From Eudorina sp. 2006-703-Eu-15 (Eukaryota; Chlorophyta; Chlorophyceae; Chlamydomonadales; Volvocaceae), in the NCBI GenBank assembly GCA_003117195.1, contig BDSI01000054.1, positions 496,001 through 560,000 of the forward strand: a stretch of DNA of 64,000 nt, in the 5' to 3' direction. The position numbers and the translations under genes are program-made. The notes beneath the pieces are model-generated. The model had not been told where the DNA came from, ran no database searches, and saw only the letters and a program-made list of their open reading frames with translations. Numbering within the stretch: position 1 is the first letter of the stretch; the number at the start of each line of letters is the position of its first letter. This document shows, piece after piece, positions 21,481-34,000 of this stretch.

Positions 21481-22254
21481 GCAAGTCTCCTCAATATCAG
21501 TCGCAAACGCATCTTCGCTGTCATGATTGCGTATGAAGGGGTTCTGCCGGCTGTGCGAGACAGCATCGAAACGGGAATTTCTGGCTGACACACTTCCATA
21601 ACATCAGCACTTGCAATGCTGTAAGCCGTCGCGTCATTGCTATTGCTAGCATCATATCAGGCATGTCTTAAGCACTCGTTACGGAACAATATCTGACTCG
21701 CGCCCGCCCGCTGCTGTGTTGAGGCAAGAGCGTCTTGGGAGTATCCGTATGCGTAGAAGAATTTCAACAACAACTGAAGTTTGACACGATGCAAAGTGTC
21801 CGTCGGATTCAGAATGCCTTGTAGCCGTGATGAGTGCCACAGAAAGCACAACCCCGTTCCGGCTTCCGCAAGCATCTGCCCTTCTCCATGTAAAAACGCC
21901 TGAGAGGAAATAATACAATCCATGCGTACTAGGCTAAACTGACTCTTTGGTCGGCCGGGGTCATGTCCTGTTTTGAACGAAAATGGATCCCGTACATGTA
22001 TCAACGCTTTGGGAACAGCCTAGGAGGACTCACTTACAAGATTATTGGTACGCTGATTACGCATTTATTCTTTGACCTCATTGACTTGTTGAAACCTCAC
22101 TAATTGGTGCAACTAAAGAACCACGCCAAGAACTTGCAGCACAGAATCTTTACCACGTTCACTGCATGATTTATGCTTTTGAAACCATATCAACAGAACT
22201 TGATGTAGCTAGCCAATTGCAGGCGATGAGGGCGTAGCCTCCTCAGCCGAGGGC

Positions 22255-25200
22255 ATGCCGTCGCAGACCTTTTCTGCGAGGCAGGGCGAGGAAGACGGTG
22301 AGAACCAAAAGATATGTATGAGGAGCTATTGATGGCCTGGATGAGGGCAGGTCTTGGCCGTCGCCATCTGCGTTGACGGAGCCCTGCGGGCATTTCGTTC
22401 TGGCAGGCGGGACTCGCGGAAAGTCTGGCCATGCGTCCGGGCGCACCGTCTTTAGCCTGCACTCAGTGACGGGGCCCCCCAAAGGTATGCGTGCCACATT
22501 GAACGGGCCCCTGGGTTGTGGTGGGCACTGTGCACGAACCCGTGTGAAAGCCCCTAAACCACACACCAACGCCACGTAGATGCACGGAGGAAATCTGTCG
22601 AGCAGTACACTGGCGGACCAAGCTCGCAACACAGCGCTGCAGCTGCATCTGGTGCCAGTGGTCCGCGCCGCCGTGCCAGCGCGTCGTCAGGCGGACAGCT
22701 CTCCAGCGAGGATTCCTACGAGGCAGCCCAGCCGCGCCGCCGGGCGCAACCGATCAATGCAGAGCTGGTGAGGCTGGTGGCTAGCGTGGCACCTCTGGAG
22801 CTAGCGCAGCTGAAGGCGATGGAGCAGAAGGCGCGAATCAGGAGAAGCCGCGCACCGGGCGCAGAGGTGGTGGAGGAGCCGCCAGTGGCTGCGCTAGAGG
22901 AGGAGGACCAGATACCCGGAGTAGAAGCCTACTATCGCCAGGAATATGCCGGTGGTAGTACGGCACATGTTGTTCCTGTGGAGCAGCCGCTTGAGCCCAG
23001 CCGCTTGCAAGCACGGCCTTCAACGGCTGACGCAGCGAGGAGGCCGGGGCCTTCTGTAACAGCTGCTGCTGGCCGGACGCGCTCGCAGTCAGCGACACGC
23101 CCTTCGTATCTACCGGCCGCGCCTGCAAAAGGGGCGGTCATCAAGCGGGATTTCAATGTAAGGATTGTGCGCTTTGGCATTGCTGTAGCCAGGCCGCATC
23201 CAGAAATCGCAACGTGTCTGGGCTTAATTACCTCGACGCAGATCCTCCCAAATCCTGCGGCCATGAAACAAGCCGAGGCCATGCAGCGCCAGGCCGCTGT
23301 TTCGACATATGTCAAACGACTGCAGCGCGAACAGGAGGCCCTGAGAGCGGAAAAGGAGCGGCGCCTGAAGGTGAGTGCGGCTGGCAGGTCATCACGACAG
23401 CCTGGACCAGCAAGCCGGTTGGGATCAGCAGCTGGAAATGGAGCACTTCCCCGGCAAAAGGCAAACTTAGAAACTGTCCCTGCTTTCAGGCCGACCAGGA
23501 CTCTCTGGCCGCACAGCTGGACGAGCAGGCGTGGGAGGCCCGGGCCGCGGCTGCGGAGGTTACACGGGTCCCCGATCCGCCGGCTATTCCCGTCCGGCGC
23601 AAGAAACCTGCGCCGCCGTCAAGCGGCGTCAACGCAGCGCTGAAGGACATGCAGGTGACGCCGGGTCAGAGGTCGAATTTCGATGTGCTTGCATGGCTTC
23701 GCTGACACTTTGCTCAACTCCCGTTCTTCAGGCTGCCGCACCTGGCCAGGAACAGGTTGAGAAGAAGCCACTCGACCCGCGGCCCTGGCGGCAAAACATG
23801 CGGCGACACCGGGACCCGCCGCCGGTTGGGGCCGAGGCGCCGGCAGCCGTGCCGCGCGAGGTACCTGCCCGACCCGCCACGGGCGCACCGCCCCCACGAA
23901 ACGTCAGCCCTAGCGCCGCAGCTGCTCGGACGAAGACCCTGGACCCAGTTGCACGCGTGTCGCTCAAGGTGCGGCGATGGGCCGTGCGCCTTCAGCAACC
24001 TTGAGGACGCAGATGTCCCTGGAGCTTTTTATTGCGTAACCCAGTTCTTCATTTCCCAGGTACCCTTCCGAGTAAGCATGGTCACACGGTTCTGCGTTCC
24101 GCAATGTCCGTCCTACAGGAATATATGGATCGGAAGGCGAAGGAAATGGCCGACAAGCAGAAGCACGAGAGGGCTGCCCAGCAGGAGGCGAAACAGGCGC
24201 AGCTGAAGGTCATTAAGGAGGAGATGCGGAAGGCGCGCGAGGTAAGGGGCCAGGCTTCCAAGCAGCGGGTCAAGCACGGGCATTTGGGTTCGGATCAAAT
24301 GCGTTTCGGCCATGTTAAGCACCGGTCAGCAGTCTGTGCGCTTGTGGGTTGGCATGCTTCTAAGGAGTAAAATCCCTGAGAATCGGTCGCGCCCCGCTGA
24401 TACATGCTACCCTGCGCAGCGAGCGCAAAGGTACGCGGAAATCGTCAAGGACAACCCACAGGACTTCAAGGGGCCCCGGCCCGCGTGGGTGGACATTGTT
24501 CCAGCCGAAGGCGGTGTGCCGCCGGGCGCACAGCTGCGGTCCGTGCCGTTGGCGCAGAGTTTTACTGAAGCAGGCCCGGATATGGACATCACGTCTGGGA
24601 AGGCGGCGCCGTACCACATGAGCGACGCGATGCGCATGGTGCGAAGCAGAGGGCCTGGGTTGTCTCGATAAAGGTTACGACGTGCCTTCTTTCCAGTTCA
24701 CTTTGGCTCTTGATACTTGTGCACATCATGCTTGAGGGCCAGGTTGTCACAGTAAACCCCTCCTGCCGATCCCTCGGACTGCCAAATTCTCGGAGTGGAC
24801 AGGAAGCGGCCGATCGCCGCAGGCAGGAGCGCTCGATGGGCCCGCCGTCCCCGACCTATTCACGCGGCGGCCGGGCTGTGCTGGTTGACAACTACGGGCA
24901 TCCCGTGGTTGACGATGACTGGGAGGGCGGGCCACAGGTGCGATGGCAGAAATGCTTCCCGCGTGTTTATTCAGTACCGCAAACTATGCTCAGCGCATGT
25001 GTGCTCGTTCAAGAGGCATTCGTTGAATATCGGCCAGGCTCACCAAGTACGTGGCATCGAAGTGGCACTAGCTTTTTGCACTCTGCGTATGGGTTGGGGA
25101 GTTCCCCGACCACGGTACCCCGACCACTTTGCTTGTGGGTTGGGACTCAGGAAAACGGGGAGCCTTTTCGTGCGGATGACTATTGGAGCCAGCGGTGCTG

Positions 25201-27216
25201 ACACCGAATGTGCCCCTCTCACCAGGTCATCCGCGTTCATGACCCAGAACCGGAGCCGGCTGGCCGCGCGCGCCGGTCGAGCTCTGCGCGGCCCACGCGG
25301 CCCCTCATAGGCGGGGGCCCCGCAGTCGCACCAGCCGCGGCGAGGCACATACAGGTGCGGATCGCGAACATGTGAGGGGATTGTCCTCGCGCGCAGTTGC
25401 ACGGCAACAGGACCCGCAGCATGGGGCAAGTGGTGGCACGCAGCCGAGAACGGCATCCAATCAACATGTGTGTTGTAGCAGGAAGGCTACACAGTACTTA
25501 ACGCGGCCTTGATGCAATCAAATGGCTGACTGACTGTTTGGAAATGCACCTGGGCACTGCGGGGATCCTCTGTCTCGCTGCATCGTAGGTCGGGCATCCA
25601 GTCGCGCCTGAAGCAATGCGTGCCATGGAACTTGAAGCACGCCTGGCGGCGCGCAAGAAGTTTGAGCAGCACCAGCGAGAAATGCAAGCGGTGAGATTTT
25701 GGGGTGCAGCGGGCAGAGCCTGCCGTTTGTTGCCTGCCATCGCTCCAGTGCAGGTCATCAGCGCGTGACCCAGTTGAACATGCGAGGTCTGCAGCAGACG
25801 ATTAAGCAACAACCGTGAAGCTGTTTGCCCGCGAAGTTTGCCTCTTCGGCCTCGTTTCATGACCACAGGCGGAGCGCCGTGACGTGTCGCGCGGCCGGGA
25901 CACCTCCCGGGGCCGCGACACCTCCCGCGGGCGTCGTCGCAGCCCCACCGTCGGTCGAAAACCCGACGGTGCTTCGCTCAATTCGCGCTCCCGCTCGCCC
26001 CCCAAACGGGCAAAGCACCAGCAGGAGCGGCGATCGCGGTCGGCTTCCCGCCCTGTTTCCGCGAATCGGCGAGTGCGAAGAGCGCAGTCACCGCCCGCCG
26101 CGGCGGCTGGCACCCGTGACGCGCGGCTGCAGCCGAGCGAGCACCCCACGGCGGTACAGGCGGAGCTGCAGCAGTCCCGCAACGAACGGCACGTGGGGGA
26201 GCTCTTTGACCTGGCCCTCCAACTGAGCGCGCGGCTCGGGGCGCTGCAGCAGCAGGGTCTGCAGGGCGTGCCCGCGCAGCCCATTCAGGCGTGGCCGGAT
26301 CCCGCGCGGCTCGAGCGACACCCGGGCGGCGCCATGAGCGGCAGCCTGCTGCCCTATCCGCCGCCTGTCGCCGTCGTGCCGACCGGGCTGCCGTTGTTCG
26401 ATCCGGCGCTCCAGGTGTGTGCGGCGAAGTGGGTCTTGTTCGCTTTCTAGGCCACTGTCGTCTAGCCCCGGGGATCAAATAAGTGCAGTGCATATGCGGA
26501 AGTGCTGCGCACCTGGTGCGCGGACTGTGCGGCAAGCTTGACAGCACAGCATGTACTTATCGCCTCTTGCTTAAATCGTTGCGCCCCGCGGAACCTTGCA
26601 GAGACCGGTCGTTCGGCCGCGGGTACAGCAGTACGACGAAGCCGTATCGGCGGACCTCGAGTTCCGCACGGAGGCGTCGTGGCCTACTGCGGCCCACAAG
26701 AAGCCGCGGACGACCGGCAGCGACAGCGTTGGCCTTAGTGGAGCCAACAGCCTGGCTTTGGGCGATGGCAACAGCTTGGGCATGGGTGCGCTCAGCAGCA
26801 TCGGCGTTCCGGCGCCCAGCAGCGTGGGAACGGGTGCGCCCACCAGCTACTTCAACGACTCGCACCTGGACGCTGGCCCTGCTGCGCCCGGCACCTCCGC
26901 AGGCCTCCATGCCGACGGGCGGGGGCCGCGCTTCGCCGGTGGCAGTGACGGGGACCAGAGCGGCGCCGATGAGGACGGCAGTGTATTCGCTTCCGACGAG
27001 GAGACCACTGCGCTGGACGAAAACGTGAGCACGATGACCAGCGGTTTGCACACCGCGACCGCTGCGGTGGGGACGGCGCCAAGCTTGCAGGCCGCGAACT
27101 TGACCTCTGGGCCGAGCGACGGCAACCTGAGCACCCAGAGCCGAGACCAGGATGTCGCCCCCCAGCAGGCTGGACCCGGATCCGCAGCAGCAGCCCCTGC
27201 AACACGGGGTCAACAG
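22255..27216 (+). other. CEP350: CEP350-like gene, block 1 (exons 1-13): basic N-terminus, coiled coils, RS-like patch
   Basis: Exons: 22255-22297, 22407-22484, 22580-23157, 23242-23370, 23490-23654, 23732-23968, 24119-24241, 24420-24638, 24803-24937, 25226-25354, 25589-25690, 25869-26414, 26602-27216. Exons 4-7 (about residues 234-451) are charged and helical, for example VSTYVKRLQREQEALRAEKE and EYMDRKAKEMADKQKHERAA, and should form coiled coil. Exon 12 begins with three SRGRDT units and an Arg/Ser-rich stretch, then NERHVGELFDLALQLSARLG. Exon 13 is Gly/Ser/Asn-rich with an acidic end. Exons 4-13 are almost all phase 0. Confidence 0.68.
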
Positions 27217-30200
27217 GTGCGCTGCGCGTTCTTGGAATATGGGAAACCGACGTGACGCGCTGTCCGTGACACATTGTCCGTTGAAACTGGGGTCAAAGCT
27301 TTGTGGGGCCAAGCGGTCGTCTGTCGAGCAGGGCAAACCTGCGCGCTGGCAGTCCTTTAAGAGCCGATCGTATCCTACAATGACGTCCTCAAGGGGGCAT
27401 TACATGTCGCGCCCTGTCCGTGCAGGGAGCTGCCAGCCAGCGCGCCGCGTCGTCCGTGCACAGCCAGCCCCATGCCACCGTCCCCAGCTCGCCGGGCAGG
27501 CATATCCCCGCTGCACCCGTCATCCAGATCCCGCTCCTGCAGTCGGCTGCCGCGACCGTCGCCTCCGCCAACGGCGACCGCTTGGAGCCCTCCGCCACCG
27601 GCCTTCCGTACGACAATGCGACTTTCAGCGCGGAGAGCGCCGACGAGGACGGCAGGAGCAGCGGCGGGGAGTCAACGTACGGGCAGCGCGTGCTCACGAT
27701 TTCGGAGCTGCACAGCATGCTAGAGGAGGATCCGCGCCTCGCGCAGCGCCTGTCGCTGGACCGAGAGCGCGACAGGTGGGAGGATGCGTTCGAGCCGGAG
27801 TTGCAGCATCCGGCGCGCCGCAGCGGCAGCATCATGATCCACACGCCGCCCAGCACCAGGACAGCCGCCGGTAGCCACCAGGTGTCCGAGCGCCAGCAGG
27901 CGCTCGCTCCGTCGGTGTTGCAGGACAGTGACGCCGGCGACTTCAGGTGCGCCTTTGCTCGCGCGGATGAGCTCCCCGCTTCCACCTGCTTACCTGTCGC
28001 ACCCCCTTTCGGGCTCGTAATATTGTTGGACTCCTTGGCCTTATGTTCGCATTTGTTTGCTTGCTTGCGCAGCGACGGCGACGACGACAGTGACCTCGGG
28101 GCGCCTGCACGGAATTGCGACGAGTTCGTGACCGAGTACGAGCAGGCGTCGAGCCCGTTGCGGCAACGACCCGCTCAAAGAGAGCTTCTGAAGGTACGAA
28201 GGAGCGCACGTTTCGACACGCTCGCTGATTAACGAGCTGATCCTTTGGGACGCAGTCCGTCCGCTCCTCTGGGCACCAAAGCGCCATAACATAACGCCGT
28301 ATGGTCGTATCCCCCATGGCTGTCCGACAGGCGCAGGCGGCCAGGCGGGCCGAGGAGCGGCTCGACGCGGCTTACCTGGACAGCGAGACGGAGCAGACGG
28401 ACGACGAGTCCGTGGAGCTGCATTCGCTCCCTCTTCCCAAGTCCGGTAGGACGTTTGCGGGCGACGCTGTCTGCCGGCTGGCTTGCCTCACTCCCGGCGG
28501 TTTGCAACTTTGTGGTGATGGGTTCTTGGTTGCTGCCGCCCTCCTTGCGCAGACGATCCGATGAGCATCATCAGCTTGCTGACACACGCGGGTCGGCTGC
28601 CGGCGCGGCCCACCATCATCCAGCTCTCGGACCCTTTGGACGGGGTTTCCACCACGCTGGCCGATTCGGAGACCCAGACCGCCCACGCGACGCTCCTTCA
28701 GACCGGCGGTGACGCGTCGCTGGCGCAGTCGCCTCGGCGCAGGGCCTCCGAAGTGTTGCTGATACCCGGTCCCAAGGGCCCGGAGCTGGTGCTCGCACGG
28801 GAGCTGCTGCACATGCAGCAGCAAGCCCAGCCGCAGCCCCAGCCGCCCGCCACCATCTCCGTTTCTCCGATGAAGACGCTGAGAGAAACAGGCGTGGGTG
28901 AGTACCTCAGACTCTTAGTTATACGATGTCCAACCCTGTCGGCGAGCACCCGATGACACGGTGGCCGCACCACATGGTAATGACCAGGATGTGCTGTGTG
29001 TTTAGAGAAGAGACCCGCCCGACCCAAACCAAGGACCAAAGTACTTACCATAATAACCTGCAAATGTGTTGTGTGTCTTTCTAACGGCCGCACCTGCGCC
29101 CCGGCTCCTCCCGCGCAGGTGACAGACGCGTGGACCACCGGGGCGCTAGTGAGCCGTCCTCACAGCAGCTCACGGACAGCCTGCCGCCCTTCGTCGTCGT
29201 GACGGCGACCTCCGTGTCAGCTGTGGGCACCATCCACCCGGCCAGCCACAGCGAGCAGGTGTTCCACGCCAGCAGCCGGGTGGTGCCAGAGTCGCCCCAG
29301 GCGCGCGGCTCGCCGTCCATGCAGCAGCAGGTGGACATGCTGCGGAGCATGCACCACCAGCAGCTCGAGGACCGCGGGATATCCGAGGCGGCGTTGCGCG
29401 CCGAGCAGCAGCGAGCGAGTGCTGGGGGAGCCCGGCCGGCGCCGCCTGCGGCGGCGGCCTTCGAGGGCAGCAACGGCCCGCTCGGTGCCATGGCCAGCCC
29501 GCCGCCTCGGGCCCGTGTGGTGACGTTCTTGGACGAGGCGCAGGCGCCGCCGGATCGTGTGCGGCTGGCGCCCACGGAGCTCTTCAATCAAATGCAGAAC
29601 ACGCTGAAAACGTGTGTGGGTTTGGCCCTGAGAAGCGCGTTGTTGATATGCTGGCGATTTGACGAATAGGAGGCAAAAGTATAGGTTTTGTGTTGCATAG
29701 GTGTGTTCCCGCAAGTGCCTGGGTTGGACAGGTTGGCGTGTGCGCGAAAGCGAAGGCTTTGGTTTGCATTCGGGATGCTGTTACCATACATAGAAATAGG
29801 GAAAGGCGGGCTATAAGTACGGATACTATGTATCGACACGGCTGGGTTACGGATGCGGTTGCCTGAGTTGCCCGTGCATTCACTCCGTCCCCGTGCGGCT
29901 GTACGTTTGTAGGTATGAGGAGCTGGATGCGGCTGAGCTGGAGCTGCAGCAACTGCAGAATGCACGGGCGATTGCGGCTGTGCAGCGCGAGGCGCACCGG
30001 ATCGCGCAGCGCCTTGACCAGAACGCGGCGGCGGAGGCACAGCTGACTCTCATCGCGCACACTCAGGCCGACATGGTGCGTTCAGGGGTATTTCACTTAG
30101 GGATGGGCCTGCGGGTCGACATGGACGTTAACTGCCGCATGAATCCGTCCTTACGTGTTTGTGTAGATGTAGTTGTTTGTTGCATGCTGTCCTCCCGACT

Positions 30201-31059
30201 GCTGTTGCCCTGTTGTTCTGGGGGGGCAGAGTTTAGCCTCTTGAGGCGTCGACATGTAATTACCAACGCCGTACAACAGCAGCCTACTATCGTGCATTTG
30301 CTCAGCGATGTTGAGTTGCGACATTCGGTGCCGCAAGAGGTGACATTGCGACAGCTGTGACGTCTCGAGGTTACAGGATGTGAATGGGTCTCAGCCCATC
30401 ATCGCGGATACAATGCGACCCAAAGTTACCCTAAGGCCACGTTCTGTTGCGTGATTATTTGGTGCGTCTCGCCGCGCAACTCTGAACGCATACTCCGTGA
30501 CTCTGAACCGGGTCCAAACCATGGTCCCTCCGCCGGCCCCCAGGACGCCAAGCTTCATGCGTTCGAGCATACCATCCGCGAGGAGGTCCGGAGGGACAGC
30601 CTCAACCACCTCCATGACGTGACGACGCTGTTCGTGGAACAGCTCAGCCGCAACAAGGTCACCCACACCAGCACCACTGTGCAGACCACGCCGCCGCCGC
30701 CATCTCACAGGCCCGATTTCGGCGTGCAGGTGTGTTGGCAAGCGCATTCCCAGGCTTTGTTGCTGAGTCTGATAGGTCTTCTTGCATATTATTCTCAAGC
30801 CCAGAGGTTATCGCCAGGGCATTCGTTGGCGTGAAAGACTGACTGGACTGGCTTCCCCGGGATATACGTGTGCCCCCCTCGGGTTGATGTGCAGGTGGGA
30901 CCGCCGCTAGCACAGGCGCCGGTGTCCATTCTCCGGAGCACCAGCCCGCACCCACAGCCTCCCGCGGGCGCATCGCCAGTGGCGCAGCCCTCACGGTCGC
31001 CGTCGCCACACCACCGGCCACAAGCATCCCTGCGCTCCACCTCACCGGTGCACGCTGCC

Positions 31060-31093
<34 letters not shown>

Positions 31094-34000
31094 GGGGCTC
31101 GTCACAGGAACGGTCCTCCAGCAGGGGCGGCAGCCCCGGACCCGGGCCCGGTCTCGCCGGCAGGGCGAGCGCTGTGTCCTTCCAGGAGCGCTCCTCCGTG
31201 CCCAGCGTCTCCGAAGTGTACTCGGAGGACTGGGAGGGCGACCAAGGGCACAGCGGCTACATCACGGGTATGCGGCCGCCCTGTCTTTCCTTTCACTGCT
31301 CCTAACTTCAACCGCGCGCGGCTCTCCCGCCTCTTCAAACCTGTATGCCATCGTGGTGTGTGCACAACGCCGCTCCTCCAAACGTTCCCGCGCGCGCTGC
31401 TCCTCGATGGCCTTGGGGGTTGCAGCGTGCGTGCGATACCTGTCGTCGCAGAATCGGTTTCCACTTCATGTATGCAACCCCCTCCGCCATCTTATACTCC
31501 GAGGTCTGTTTGAATCCGAACGCAGGCGGGCGCTCGGCCTCCCGGGTGTCGTTCCGGCAGTCCAGCCGCATGTCTGTGCCGGAGAGTGTCTCCGAGGAGG
31601 AAGAGGACAGTGGCACCGAAAGCGGGACCGCGGCGTCGATCCCCGAGAGCGTGCTGGATCGCGACCGACAGCCCTCCCGTGCCAGCCACCGCCAGACCAG
31701 CTTCGCCTCCGTGGCGGAGAGCATCCCCTCAGAGCGCCCCGCCTCGCGGTCCGCGCTGCGGCAGCAGGTAAGACCCGCGGCCCTGTCCGTGCAGGGGGGC
31801 ACCTGTAGCTGTTGCAGGCGTCCAGGTGGCCGTCGCGCCGCTGGGAACATCGCGAAAGGCTTGTCTGCAATTGCAGCGTTGGGACATCACAGCGCTGGGA
31901 CATCCGCGTCCATGGGCGAGATATGCGGGCGCTATGGTGTGAGGCAGATCCCCCTTGGCTGTGATCGGCTTCTCCTCTGTGCTGTGGCGCACACGGCCCG
32001 CCGCACTTGAGCGCATCGAGCTCGAACGGCTGGTCGGAATGCGGTCATTGGAATCGCCTCCAGCTCAACGACGTTGTTGCTGCCTTGGCAATGGGCTTGC
32101 AGGTTGAGCACAATCACATCTGAGCGTTCCCTGTTCTCCTGCATGCCCCCGTCCAGACTAGCATGCTGTCCGTGCCAGAAAGCGTGGCCGACGACTCCAC
32201 CATCGCCCCAGAACGGAGCCGGCAGCCGCTGCGCTCGGCCCTGCGGCATCAGAGCACCGTTTCCATCGCCGAGAGCTTGGGCACTCGCCGCAGCAGCGGC
32301 GGCGCCGCCACAGAAAGCATCCCCTACTCCTCCATGCCCGGCCCAGGGGAGACCCAGGGCTACAGCTCCGTCCAGGAGAGCCTGCCCGGTCGCCCCTCCT
32401 CCAGCCGCCTCGACGGCGGCCGGCCGTCGGCCACCACCGTGTCGGGCGCCTCCGCGCGCCGCCGCCGCAGCGTCACTGAGGACATCCCCAGCGAGACCAC
32501 GCCCGCGTACAGCACCAGCTTCGAGAAGGAAGACGGGGATTCGCACATCTCGGAGGAGGAGTCCCCCGCCAGTCGGAGCCGCAGCCGAAGCACCACGCGC
32601 ACGGTCCAAGAAGAGGAGGAGGAGGACTACAGCACCGACGAGGTGGAGAGCGAGCGGGAGCCCTCCGGTCGGCATTCCAGCCAGCGGCGCCGCACCGCTA
32701 CCACGGTCTCTACTCGGTCCACAGAGGTCGCGGAGGAAGTGCGGGCGCGGGAGGCCTCGCGGTCGTACAGCCAGGATGTGGAGGAGGACAGCGGCCTGGC
32801 GGGCAGCGGCAGCAACCGGCTGGGCCGGGGGGCGCAGCAGAGCGGCGCCGCGCCCCAGGGCGGCCCCGGGCGGGAAGCGCACCGCCGCGAGCGCGAGGCG
32901 GGCGTGATGACGACGCCGCCGACCGCGCGGACGGCGCCGCGGCATGACGAGGGCGCTCCACCGCCGGCATCACCGCTCACTCTGAGGGCCTCCATGGACG
33001 GTGAGGGCGCACGCGGGAACCTCTGGCTCAGATGCGGTAGCGGCCAGTGCCCGGGCCGGTCACCCTAGGTGTCATACATTGAGTGAAGCATGGCGCAGTG
33101 AGGTGCGCGTAAAAGCCTCGGTGCGGTGCGCGCGCAAGGCCAACCTACCATTGTGACTGTGACCACTGCTGCGCAACAGGCGGCCTGGAGCTGGACGACG
33201 ACGTCATGATGTCGTACGCCGCGGACTCGGAGCGCCGCATGCGCCAGGAGGTTGCCCTGCTGCAGGACCGCCTGCAGGACATCAACAGGCGCGCGGCGGC
33301 CAAGATGGATCAGCTTGAGGCCGAGCTGGCGGTGGAGGCGCAGCCGCAGAAGCGGCAGGGGCTCATCCGTGCGCAGCGGTTGTTGGAGGTGTGTTGGGGG
33401 GGAAGGGGGGGCTGAGCTTCCGTCGACCGTACGCCAGGGTTGGTGCCTGCACTTGCCCCGTTGTCCATGAACGTGTCCTGGCCGTCCTGTACCTGTGGCC
33501 AGCCCCAGGCCGGACAAACTTGGATGTATGGTCCGGAGAAAGTATCGTCGGTCCGGCGGCTTGGCTGTAGGCTGGTTATACGGTGACGGGAATGGTAACC
33601 CCGCCCCTGTCTTGTCCTCCTTTCCCTCCTCTCTCCTGTCCCGTCCTCATCAGGTACAACACGATGCGGACGCTGCGGACATTCAGCGGCAGATCAGCGC
33701 CGTCAAGGCCGATTACTCTCGCCAGCGGCTTATGCTGGAGCGCCTCTACCGCTTGGCCCAGCTTACCAGCCCCGGCGCCGCGCGGGCGCCCAAGCGCCTC
33801 GGTGCCGCGGAGCCGACGGACGAGGGCCGCCGCGCGGAGCGGCCCCGGGCAACCGCCGCGGCCCCGGCGCCGCGCCCGGCGCACTCCTTCTCCCGCAGCA
33901 TCGAGGAGGAGGAGCCCTCGCAGCGCTTGCCTTCCAGGTCCTTGAGTGTGTCGGAGGAGCGCGGCGCGCAGCGCCCGCCTTCTACTACCACGAGCACCAT

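Larger units (their letters stand above)
19026..22254. other. Gene-poor, repeat-bearing spacer
   Basis: This 3.2-kb spacer lies between the TFAM-like and CEP350-like genes, both on the plus strand. It contains three copies of the hairpin-tail element (20005-20037, 20181-20221, 21432-21480) and one SINE-like repeat (20925-21195). The right third (21.35-22.2 kb) is AT-rich. The longest open frame there, 21657-22004 on the minus strand, has no recognised domain or splice support. Confidence 0.55.

Noticed and set aside
21657..22004. Minus-strand frame of 115 aa in AT-rich DNA
   Set aside because: Reads like protein in part (LLLKFFYAYGYSQDALAS) but has no recognised family, no splice partners and no clear promoter; insufficient support.
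31932..32945. Minus-strand frame of 337 aa
   Set aside because: Antisense of CEP350-like exon 23 and the preceding intron; Arg/Ala/Pro composition typical of shadow frames in GC-rich coding DNA.
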